Origin: Isoetes taiwanensis
Taxonomy: Eukaryota; Streptophyta; Lycopodiopsida; Isoetales; Isoetaceae
Assembly (NCBI GenBank): GCA_021234155.1
Contig: JAJEKV010000005.1
Location: forward strand, 2,664,215 to 2,728,214
DNA length: 64,000 bases
Reading direction: 5' to 3'
The position numbers and the translations under genes are program-made. Shown here in pieces: positions 1-9,208 of this stretch. Position 1 is the stretch's first letter; each line of letters opens with the position of its first letter. The notes under the pieces are model-generated. The model saw nothing but the letters and a program-made list of their open reading frames with translations, did no database searches and was not told the origin of the DNA.

Positions 1-173
1 AGTCGCAGCCGCTAGTTTGCAAACTTAAGCGTGCCATCTATGGTTTAAAGTAGTCTCCCAGGCTTTGGTATCACATCATTCATTCTTTCTTTACTGGACA
101 AATCTTTGAAAGAAGTGTTGCTGATTGGAATGTCTACATCAAATGAGAGGGCTGCAAAATTATCATCATCGTC

Positions 174-1070
174 TTGTATGTTGATGATCTTATCTTAGCC
201 TCTAACAACTTGCTGATACAGCATACCAAAGCGAGTTTAGCTCACCGCTTCCATATGACAGATCTTGGTGATTTGAAATATTTTTTGGGCATTCATGTGG
301 TTCGTGATCGCGCATCCAAACGGCTTCTTATCCATCAAGCCAAAGGAATTGAGTCCCTGCTCACTCGCCCCAATATGCTGACCTGCCGTGGTGTGAGTAC
401 TCCTGTTGTGCCTCATGCTCATAATGCTGCTTTGGATCACACAGGGGCAGAAATTATTAGTGCCTCCTATCGGAACATCATTGGATCCCTTATGCATTTC
501 ATGGTATGTAGCAGGCCTGATGTAGCAGAGAGTGTTATTTCAGCCAGCCAATACATGGAGGATCCCTAACCTATACATTGGCAATCTCTTAAACGTATCT
601 TGCGGTACCTTCGAAGCACAACACAGCTTGGCCTTTGCTACCAAGGAAATGCCCTTCCACAGCTGACCTTGGAAGGTTTTGTGGATGTTAACTATGCTGG
701 AGACTAGGAAGACTGCCGAAGATCCCGCACCGGCTTCATTTTTAAGCTGCAAGGGGGAGTGATCAGTTGATCTAGCAAGAAACAGAAGGTTGTGGCAGCT
801 AGCACTTTTGAAAGTGAATACATGGCAATTTGTGCAGCTTCAAAGGAAGCAGTATGGCTTAGAAGGTTGCTGACAGACCTGTGCATGGATCAAAAGAAGC
901 CCACACTACTTTACAACGACAACAAGGCTGCTGTAAGCCTTGTTAAGAATCCCAGCAACTTCTCGCAAGCCAAGCATATAGAAGTACAGTATCACTTCTC
1001 AAGGGAAGAAGTGGAGGAAGGGAAAATAAGTAATAATCCTACATATGAGAACTCACTTGATGACAGCTGA
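174..1070 (+). pseudogene. copia pol fragment: reverse transcriptase end and RNase H
   Basis: The first open stretch (174-569) begins with YVDDLILAS, the YVDD catalytic box of copia reverse transcriptase, and continues into the TDLGDLKYFLGI and SRPDVAESV blocks of the same protein. The second (792-1070) has the RNase H signature STFESEYMAICAASKEAVWL followed by LLYNDNKAAVSLVKNP. A stop near 568 and frame changes between the pieces show that the polyprotein is broken. The enzyme would copy the retrotransposon RNA into DNA in cytoplasmic particles. Confidence 0.9.
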
Positions 1071-1389
1071 TGCATTGACAAAGCCATTGGCTAAGAAACG
1101 CTTCAATGAATGTGTCACTGAAATGGGTATGGAGGTCATTTGATAACAGGGATAGTTGTCGAAGAGGAGTTGATATCTCTGAATCAAACAAAAAAACAAG
1201 CATCCCATAAGATTATTAACCAAGTTCTCCTTAAAGGGGAGCAAGTCTTTTGCTGAATTCAGTTTGTCTTGTTTGTTGTCTTTTACTTTCTGCAGTTTAG
1301 GGTGTTGAAGCTAACTCTGATGACAGAAGGGGCATATTTCAGATATTTTTGTCATTTGAATTATTCTGCTGTGTGTGATAGAGACACCC

Positions 1390-1400
1390 TTGAGGGGGAG
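1390..1400 (+). promoter_or_regulatory. polypurine tract
   Basis: TTGAGGGGGAG lies immediately before TGTTGGGAAT, the first bases of the LTR. In copia elements this purine run primes plus-strand DNA synthesis, and its position just inside the 3' LTR is as expected. Confidence 0.85.
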
Positions 1401-1609
1401 TGTTGGGAATTGATATTCTTGTGTTGACAAGTGGAGTCCCTGTCACGTTTGAGTCTGCCATAAAAGCTTAGGGTTTAGATAGACAGTTGATTCCAGAATT
1501 AGGGGAAGCTATTATTGGTGTATTCTTGAATCTCAGGAGCTCAGTGTGGTTTCTATTCACGCCTCAAGAGCTATGTATGAATCAGTTGATTGGAATAGAG
1601 GATTCAACC

Positions 1610-3700
1610 TTTTTTTTTTTTTTTGAGGGTAAGAGTATGTATTAATATATATAAAAATTTACATAGGATATCCCCACATGGGATTGATGGAAAGAATTAT
1701 CACAAAGCGAATATAACTCGTAAGTCTCAAGGATTGTACTAAAAACTACCACTCCAATCTTTCCTACCCCTGGATTACTATAGGAAAAACCATCTTCATC
1801 CAGGCATAGATACTATATGGAGTTAGCGTACCAATTCCAAGCAACAAGAACTTAGAGAAAACCCCGTCGAAGACTTAAGATCCTCCATCCAACATCCCGA
1901 TAGATGCCTGACAGTCATAAACCCTATCGCGACACCGCTAAATCCCGATCCCGCCATTTGAAAATGAATAGAATCCCCTTTATACCGCCAATTCTATCCA
2001 AGTTCTTGTTATAATTGCGCCCAAACTTCCCCGTGGTGGGCCAAGGCCATGAGGGCTACCTCCATGTTGAAGCCGCTCAATCCTTGTTACCAAGCGGTAA
2101 GTCCTCCAAGAGCTACACCACATCTGTTTCCAAATGCACCACAATGATATATTGGTTAAAGTGAGTTGAATAATATCTGCACCTATACTGGCTAGAATGG
2201 CCGGCCATGATAGTTTACACATCTCAGAGCCCAATAATTGGACAAACCCACCTCCGTAAGTCTCCTATAATCGACAAAAAAAAGATGATCCATTGCCTCG
2301 ACGCCCCACATCCTAGAGGGCAGATCATGTTGAACAACACCTTTGTTCAACGTACCATGTCATAGTGTATACACCTTCTTGTAGACTCGATCCAACGAAA
2401 GAATTGGATCTTTTGGAACATAAGGAGACCCAAGACTTTGTCAATAGACCCTTGGTTTCTCGCTGATCTAATCCCAACCTGTCATGCGACCTTTAATGGG
2501 GACTGGGCATTAGCAATCCATACAACGCTTTGACTTTATATTACTTTCCCATCCCCACACAACCACCTATCTTCTTCCCCTACAATACCGTAGACCGTAT
2601 TGACATTCCCCATAATCTTCCTAAAGACCTTCCTATCACCTTCCCCAACACCGAACTAGAGCTTTAAATCTTGTCCAAGTAATCCATCTATCATTTTCCC
2701 ACAACCGCCCAACCTTCGAATTCTCGCAACACGCCATTTAGTAAACACTTTCGAGGGTGTACAAGTGCAAGAGGGAGCATCCCTCCCCAAATCCAAGTGT
2801 TCCAAAATATACTCAGCCCCCACGCCCCCAATGAACATCTCGCTATACTAAAGAGACTCTTGCACATCCCGGGCTTTCTAATATCTTCCTCATTACTGGG
2901 GAAGTACCTCGACCCATTGAGAATTTGTGAAAGTAGGAGCTAACCTCATCTCTAGGGGTAGAAGGTTTCCCCTTTATCTTACCCTGCTGAAGCCAATAAC
3001 GCACAAAGGCAATAGCTGGGGATGCATCCCCTTGGATAGCCCTCCAGACAAACTTCGCTGCCAGAACCTTCCCCTGGACCATTGGGTCTTTACATCCCAA
3101 TCCCCCATCCTTCCTACTTCGGCACATTTCTGACCATGCAACCCCAGCTATCTTCCCTCCCCAGATGAATTTACGAATGATTACTAATAACTGGTCATAT
3201 ATATACTTCTGCGCTACAATAGCCGAGGAGTAATAAATATGAGTTGCATTAAGGATTGCATTGGCTACTGTCACTCTCCCCATAGTAGACAAGGACTTAC
3301 AAGACCAGAGGTTAACCTTCTTTCGGATCCTTTCTATAATTGGCGCCCAAAGACCTTTTAGATTTTCTCCAAGGTTAAGTGGCATACCCAACAGCTTAGT
3401 CGTCTCTGTAGCTGCCACTATATGATAATTCCATGCCCTGACCCTTGTATCAATGTCTTCTTCAAAAGGCCATATTACATCACATTTAGCGTGATTCAGT
3501 CCAATCCCCGATATGGAGTAAAAAGAATTTAAAACCTGTTGAAAGGCAGGAAAACTCCCATCATCGTACCTTAAGAAAAGAAAGGTATCATCTGCATATT
3601 GCATAATAGTCAGATTTAGATTGGAACCTGGAAGAAGTAACCCATTCAGCAATCCCCTCGTCATCAAGCTTTTCACCATACAGGTTAAGAGATATGCCAT
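1610..3700 (-). mobile_element. LINE (non-LTR retrotransposon), 5'-truncated
   Basis: A run of 15 T at 1610-1624 is the poly(A) tail read from the other strand, so the element runs right to left. It holds the last part of reverse transcriptase and a decayed downstream region in which a C-rich zinc-finger-like stretch can be read near 2290-2340. The flanks GATTCAACC (1601-1609) and GATTATAACC (3701-3710) look like a diverged target-site duplication inside the copia LTR. The element is 5'-truncated, as usual for LINEs. Confidence 0.87.
2843..3700 (-). pseudogene. LINE ORF2 reverse transcriptase, C-terminal part
   Basis: The 285-residue open stretch contains TIMQYADDTFLF (YADD catalytic box), then SGIGLNHAKCDV, TKLLGMPL and a WSCKSLSTMGRVTVANAIL block, the usual order in the palm and thumb of plant L1-type reverse transcriptase. 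The endonuclease and the N-terminal half of the enzyme are absent because of truncation at 3700. It is related to the plus-strand LINE at 23.3-27.3 kb, whose matching block reads TIMQYVDDTFVF. Confidence 0.9.
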
Positions 3701-3742
3701 GATTATAACCTTTTCGTGTCTTTCATTCTCTGTTTTCCATTA

Positions 3743-3753
3743 TGGTATCAGAG
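3743..3753 (+). promoter_or_regulatory. primer binding site (initiator Met tRNA type)
   Basis: TGGTATCAGAG follows the LTR end by three bases (TTA). This is the standard copia primer site complementary to the 3' end of initiator methionine tRNA, and it marks the start of the right-hand internal region. Confidence 0.9.
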
Positions 3754-3803
3754 TCAGATTATCCTTGAAGCAAACGGATTGATCTGGGCTAGGGGAAAGC
3801 AGA

Positions 3804-4794
3804 ATGGGGAGGATCGAAAAGCTAGCTCATGGCAACGCCTTCTACTGGTTTATAAAAGTGAGAGGGAAGGTATCAGCAAAAGGTCTGTGGCAGATAGTGT
3901 CTGGGGAGGAACCACATCCCGTTCTTAAAGCTCAAACACTCACCAGTGCACAGAGGGTTAAAGGAGAATCGCTAGAAGCTGTGAGTGAGTCCGATAAGCA
4001 AGCTTTGCTTAAATGGCTTCAGAAGGATTGGGAAGCAAAGAATCGGATGATGAGGTATTTGGATGGTACCCATTCTACAACAATGTTAAGAACCTCATTG
4101 GATCTGCTGAGCATGTTGAAGTAGAATGGACATGTCAACAAATCCTTATGGAGGAAGCAAACCAGGAAGGTGCAATAGCAGGAGAAAAGAAATCTGGGGT
4201 CAAAGACTTGTTGGTAAGCATGATGGAGCAGAGACACGCAAGTGTTATAATTGCAACAAGATAGGCCATATTGCGCGAGATTGTAGTGAGCCAGACCGAA
4301 GGAAGAATAGACGAAAAGAAATTGATGGAAATGATTCTAAGAAGATGAAAAAGAAGCAGGCACATGGATATAAGGCTTCTAAGGCAGCTTCTTCAAGTGA
4401 TACACACTCCAATAGCACGAGCAGTGATTGCATGGTCTCCGTGACTCGGGCATTCATGGCACAGGCAGAATCTGCAGAGGACAAGCAGTCCATGAAATTC
4501 ATTTTCCAGATGGCAGTCAAGGTATTGAAAATAGTGATGTTTGTGTTTGTCCACTTTTTTACCAAATTTTGCATTATGGTAAAAGTCACGTTGGATTCAA
4601 TACCACATGGTACTCTCTGGGATACATCCCATCATGGCCTGATTGTAGAGCTTGCAAAAGGGGTTTGGTACCTTGACTCGGGCGTAAGCGACCACATGAC
4701 AGGCAAAAGAGAGTACTTTGAAGAGTTTGTCTGTCGATTTCTAAGATGGATGATGCCCAATTATTTATCACCTTTGGGGGAGGCAAATGCCTGA
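3804..4794 (+). pseudogene. copia gag, zinc knuckle and protease
   Basis: The first stretch (3804-4124) resembles the copia gag domain, with LAHGNAFYWFIKVRGKV and KGLWQIVSGEEPHP. Frame changes near 4100 lead into CYNCNKIGHIARDC (about 4238-4279), a CCHC zinc knuckle that binds the element RNA. At about 4663-4716 WYLDSGVSDHMTG is the protease active site (DSG). At least two frameshifts separate these domains, so no full polyprotein can be made. Confidence 0.87.
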
Positions 4795-5520
4795 TAAAGA
4801 ATGCAGTACTTGGTAGGGGTGACCGAGAAGAAAACCTATACAAGCTAAGTTGGTGCAAAAACAAGTATACAGCCCTGACTGCCAGCACCAATGACACCAA
4901 TCAGATTTGGCATGAGAGGCTCGGGCATGCAAATTTCCCGTTGCTTAAGAAGATGCGGGCAGGGAGCTTTGTTATGGATATGCTAAAGTTCAAGGTGCCT
5001 CAAGGAATATGTGAAGGGATGTGCCCTTGGCAAGCTGAGTCGTAAGCCATACAAGAAAATGAAGAGCAACAGAGCTACTAAACCTCTCGATCTTGTGCAT
5101 ATGGATGTATGGGACCCAGCTCGCGTTAGATCCATAGGTGGCTCGCGATATTTCCTGCTGGTCATCGATGATTTCACCCAGAAAAGTTGGGTGTTCTTTA
5201 TGGCACTGAAGTCTGATGCATTTGCATATTTCCAGCAATGGCAAAATGTTGCAGAAACTTTCATTGAACGAAAGGTTAAAACTATCCGTACTGATCAAGG
5301 TGGCAAGTTCGTCAGTTGAGAGTTTGATGCATATCTGCAGGATCGTGGGATATGCCAGGAAATATCCGTAGCTCATGAACATCAACAAAATGGAGTTGTA
5401 GAGCAGAAGAACCGCACTGTTCTGGAATGTGCTCGATCTTTGCTGATGTCCAAAGGCCTGGGCAGAAGCAGTCAACACGGCAGTGTATCTCATCAATCGA
5501 GTTCCTACAAAGGCTGTCCC
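4746..5520 (+). pseudogene. copia integrase (broken by insertion)
   Basis: IWHERLGHANF and the following Cys pair form the HHCC zinc region. LDLVHMDVWDP, then IRTDQGGKF, then NGVVEQKNRT supply the D, D and E of the catalytic core. A stop follows TDQGGKFVS near 5318, and the frame is lost again at about 5450. After the insert the protein resumes at about 6440 with KPSVEGLKIFGCTAFAYLY. The enzyme would insert the element DNA into the nucleus genome. Confidence 0.88.
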
Positions 5521-5524
5521 AGGG

Positions 5525-6440
5525 TACAAAATTGCTAGTGGGGTACACTTTTTGGCGAAGCACATATTAAGCACGTAAATAAATGGACACTTTTTGGCGA
5601 AGCACATATTAAGCACGTAAATAAATGGACATTATGAGAAGACCTGGACCATTAGGACCGTCAAAATCAATCAACGGCTAAAATTTCTTGATATGAGCCC
5701 GATGCTTCGTAACAGCAGCGGCACTCCATTTGTGGCATTTGATCTACTTCACCAAATACAGCAAGCTATGGCTCATTGGAATCGGCATCCAAAACTAAGG
5801 ATCCTTATGAAATTGCAGCTTCTACCTGTGCATATTTTGAGCACAATCATGAAAAATTCAATCAAGGTTGCCATAGAGTAGAAGCCAATATCTCATAAAC
5901 TACTTGACGAAATGGATTGCCGTCAGTTCCTATGGATTCGTAGTACAAAAATGTTCTAGGACACCAAGTTTCAGGTAAATCCATTGAGTATTTTCACCGC
6001 AAGAGGCCAAAAAACGATTTCTGATATTTTACCGTAAAAGCCTAATATCTTACAAACTACAATACAGAATTTGATGCCGTCTGTTCCATTGGATTCGTGA
6101 TGCAAAAACGTCTTTGGAGGTCAAATTTCAGATCATTCCATAGAGGATTGATAGTGAAAAAAGCTAAAAAACAATTTCTGGTATCTATAAGGGAAAAGCT
6201 TATATCTCACAAATGGCTTCATAAAATCTAATGCCGTCTCTTCCATTAGATTGGGGATGCAAAAACGTATTAGGAGATCAAATTTGAGTCATTTTTGTGA
6301 AGAATTATTGTGAATCAACCAAAAAATATTTCATCAGGTGCTTGCACCGCACGTTAAATGCTTATTATGTGCTGAAAAATCGCTGCGTTTAAGCACTTTA
6401 AGCGACGTCCGGACGGTGATTTCTGCTACCCAGTATCAAT
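5525..6440 (+). repeat. insert in integrase with three 157-bp repeats
   Basis: The segment interrupts the integrase gene. Near its left end a 43-bp sequence containing GAAGCACATATTAAGCACG occurs twice in tandem (about 5543-5628). Near its right end AATGCTTATTATGTGCTGAA (6357-6376) resembles the inverse of that motif, so the ends may be degenerate inverted repeats. Between them are three diverged tandem units starting at 5884, 6040 and 6198 (periods 156 and 158), each with GATGCCGTC and GATGCAAAAACG-like blocks. I do not recognise the family. The exact ends are uncertain by about 20 bases. Confidence 0.65.
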
Positions 6441-6504
6441 TTTATGCCCCCCAACCCAAGTTCCAGAACATGCATGGACTGGTACCAAGCCTAGTGTCGA
6501 AGGA

Positions 6505-7573
6505 TTGAAAATCTTTGGGTGCACTGCATTTGCCTACCTGTACAAAGCTGAACGAAAAGCTGGTAAGCTCTCTACCAAGGCCACTCCGTGTGTTTTTGTC
6601 GGATATGGCGATACCATCAAAGGGTACAAGCTGTATGTTCCATCCCAACGCAAAATGATTGTGAGGAGAAGTGTACTGTTTGATGAGCATGATTTCAGTC
6701 TTGGCAAGGGCGCAGGTTCTAAAAATGATGATCCTTTGGCATGTGCACATGAGGACACCACTTCTGATTCAGATTTCGAAGATGACCATGAGGCAGGGCC
6801 ATTGGAGGAAGTGGACATCCCATCTGAGCCAGAATCTGAGGATGACTTTCAGGAGGATCTTAGTGCTCCAGCACATGTGCCACCAGTAGTTCGCCGATCC
6901 ACCCGGACACCCAAGCATACAGCCAAAATGCTTGAGTACATTGAGAATCGGAGACCTCGCAGCGCTGCTTACTTGACCATCCATGCTCAGACCTCCATTG
7001 ATGAACCTATGCACATCCAACAAGCACTCTCGTGTCCTCAAAAGGCACATTGGCAGCGAGCAATGGATGAGGAGTACCAGTCTCTCTTGGAAAATCACAC
7101 ATGGGAACTCTGCTCACTGCCTCAAGGCCGAAAAGCCATTACTTGTAAGCGGATCTATAAGCTTAAATATGATGAAAATCATTAAGTGTCCAGGTATAAA
7201 GCCCGGTTGGTGGCCCGTGGATGCTCACAAAAAGCGGGCATTGATTACCACGAGACCTTTGCTCCCGTGGCACGTCTCACCCTTGTTCGAGTTGTGTTGG
7301 CTCTCTCTCTCTACAACACTTGATTGGGAGTTACAGCAAATGGATGTGAAGTCGGCATTCCTTCATGGGAAAATAGATGAAGAAGTTTATCTGAAGCAAC
7401 CACCAGGTTATGAGCAGCCCAGCAAAGAGTCGCAGCCGCTAGTTTGCAAACTTAAACGTGCCATCTATGGTTTAAAGCAGTCTCCCAGGCTTTGGTATCA
7501 CATCATTCATTCTTTCTTTACTGGACAAACCTTTGAAAGAAGTGTTGCTGATTGGAATGTCTACATCAAATGA
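6505..7573 (+). pseudogene. copia integrase C-terminus and reverse transcriptase N-terminal half
   Basis: Residues from IFGCTAFAYLY to RRSVLFDEHDF are the copia integrase C-terminal block. An acidic linker follows, then RRSTRTPKHT. A stop near 7184 and a frame change precede [20 protein letters not shown] and KLKRAIYGLKQSPRLWY, the first catalytic blocks of reverse transcriptase. It ends at 7573 with WNVYIK and a stop, just before the chimeric junction. Confidence 0.88.
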
Positions 7574-7583
7574 GAGGGCTGCA

Positions 7584-7825
7584 GTTCGGCGGTCCACCCG
7601 GACACCCAAGCATACAGCCAAAATGCTTGAGTACCTTGAGAATCGGAGACCTCGCAGCGCTGCTTACTTGACCATCCATGCTCAGATTTAGGTAGACGGT
7701 TGATTCCAGAATTAGGGGAAGCTATTATTGGCGTGGTTTCTATTGATGCCTCAAGAGCTATGTATAAATCAGTTGATTGGAATAGAGGATTCAACCTTTT
7801 CGTGTCTTTCATTCTCTGTTTTCCA
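7584..7825 (+). repeat. chimeric junction: 102-bp internal duplicate plus LTR 3' part
   Basis: 7584-7685 repeats 6889-6990 with few changes (start GTTCG, end CATGCTCAG). It passes directly into the last 140 bases of the LTR (7686-7825, ending TTTTCCA). The LTR start and RNase H are missing, so this is a rearranged, incomplete 3' end. A template switch during reverse transcription, or a deletion, would explain it. Confidence 0.8.
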
Positions 7826-8107
7826 TTATCCATCAGTATGTTTCTCAAGAGCTGCTCGCTTCAGCTTTACTAAATCCATGTTTTTGTTAGTTTTGCTCCA
7901 TAGTTGGCTCTGGAGCAACAACATAGGGTTTCTTTTGAGAATGTAGGGCATCTGATTGACATAATGACGCAACACCATGGGGCAAAGAAGACGAATAGAG
8001 TATAGTGATAGCAACACTCTTAAAAGTGGCAAAGACAATTGCGTCCAAAAATTTTAGACAGAATTGACAATAATTACAAGCAAACGTTTATTATTTATTA
8101 CGTATAA
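7826..8107. other. no gene seen
   Basis: Flanking DNA between the copia end and the hairpin element. It is AT-rich, with short open stretches only and no recognisable domain or repeat. Confidence 0.6.
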
Positions 8108-8222
8108 CACCTCGAGGCTTGAATTCTGGGGTTAAAGCATTGCCGGCACGCGCAACATGGAGGCAATGTTGATGCCCAAAAATTCACACTGGCAATGCTG
8201 ACACCCTGCAAGCCTCGAGGTG
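8108..8222. repeat. 115-bp hairpin element (MITE-like)
   Basis: CACCTCGAGGCTTG (8108-8121) is repeated exactly as its complement CAAGCCTCGAGGTG (8209-8222). Inside, GCATTGCC (8137-8144) pairs with GGCAATGC (8191-8198), and CAACAT with ATGTTG near the centre, so almost the whole segment can fold into one long hairpin. No clear target-site duplication is seen (TAA against TTT). It may be a very short inverted-repeat transposon or a foldback RNA gene. Confidence 0.6.
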
Positions 8223-9208
8223 TTTCTCAAAACGTGAAAGTCTGGTAAATGAAATTATAGCAAGGTAAGATTGTGCAAAATGTAGAGTAGAACTGTCAAA
8301 ATGCACAGTACAACAAATGCCAAGTGAGAATGATTCGTTCAACAATTTTTCTTAAGTTAGCAGACAATGAAAAGAAAATATGCCACATGGCAAGGTGTCA
8401 TTGGCCTCGTGGCCTGGATTTCATTTAGCTGACTTTAGCGTCTTATTTTGTGATGTAATATTTTATTCACATGTATTATTTTGTGATGGTTTTTCAGTAG
8501 TATTTTACTTGACAGTAGTATTCTGTGACTACCTTGAAGAAACACTCCACCAATTTCGCTTCATAAAAATTCATCATTTTTCAAGGGCGATTTTTCAGCC
8601 CACGAAACCATAATTGGCCTTATTCCATTAGATCTGTTGATTTTGATAATTTCTTCCCTGTGGTTTTAAGGACTTATAAACACCACGATTTGAGCTTGTA
8701 ACCTCATTTATTACGGGCTAGTGGTTGAAATCAGAAAGAACCATGGCGAATAGTTTTGGCCAGCAGTAAGAGATCATTTTTCTTGCTTCGCACAAGATGT
8801 AAGAGCAATGATATGTAACATTATAAGGAACCTGTTGGTATCGAAAGGCCTGATTCCAAAGCAAGTCAAACTTCCCTATTACAGCCAGCAAGCTGTAATA
8901 TAGTATATGGCATTCATTTTAGCGCATCCTCACCAGATGACTCAGGCTTCAAAATGTAAACTTCCAATAGGGCATGAAGTAATTACAGCAAGACAAACTT
9001 TCTGTGATTCTCAAGGCAAGGCAAGCCTCTAAGCATCAAATGTTCTTAACCAATGTTGTAAGATTTTGGATACACAGCCACACTCTGATTGAAAGTTCTA
9101 GTTTCCATGACAAGAAGTACTACCGTGCTGTGGAGGGATCAGTCTCTGTAATAATGCTGGAATATTCATTTTAGCACAGCCCAGACTAAACCTGCCATGG
9201 AGCTTGGT
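8223..9208. other. no gene seen; 3' flank of the bHLH gene
   Basis: No domain-bearing open frame on either strand. A 77-residue open stretch at 8380-8613 is low in complexity and looks accidental. The right end must hold the 3' untranslated part of the minus-strand bHLH gene. Confidence 0.55.

Larger units (their letters stand above)
1..1400 (+). mobile_element. Ty1/copia retrotransposon, left copy, 3' part
   Basis: This is the 3' end of a Ty1/copia internal region that runs in from outside the window. In order it shows the end of reverse transcriptase, the connection region, RNase H, a polypurine tract and the start of an LTR. Its first 150 bases are nearly identical to 7431-7583 of the right-hand copy, so both belong to one family. 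Frames are broken by stops near 569 and 1068, so it is not active by itself. No target-site duplication can be judged because the 5' end is missing. Confidence 0.9.
1401..3739 (+). repeat. shared copia LTR (238 bp) split by a LINE
   Basis: The LTR runs 1401-1609 and 3711-3739, starting TGTTGGGAAT and ending TTTTCCA (TG...CA). The interruption is the reverse-strand LINE at 1610-3700. The join is proved by the intact version of the same stretch at 7686-7825. A polypurine tract lies on the left and a primer binding site on the right. The same LTR therefore serves as 3' LTR of the left copy and 5' LTR of the right copy, a tandem arrangement expected from recombination between elements. Confidence 0.88.
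3743..7825 (+). mobile_element. Ty1/copia retrotransposon, right copy (rearranged)
   Basis: The order is primer site, gag, zinc knuckle, protease, integrase and reverse transcriptase, as in all copia elements. The body is broken by frameshifts, by an insert at about 5525-6440 inside integrase, and by a junction at 7583/7584. There the reverse transcriptase stops and a second copy of 6889-6990 is joined to the end of an LTR. The YVDD box and RNase H, which the left copy still has, are missing. It is therefore defective. Confidence 0.9.

Noticed and set aside
8380-8613. 77-residue plus-strand open frame
   Set aside because: Low-complexity Phe/Val-rich translation of an AT-rich stretch with no domain or promoter.
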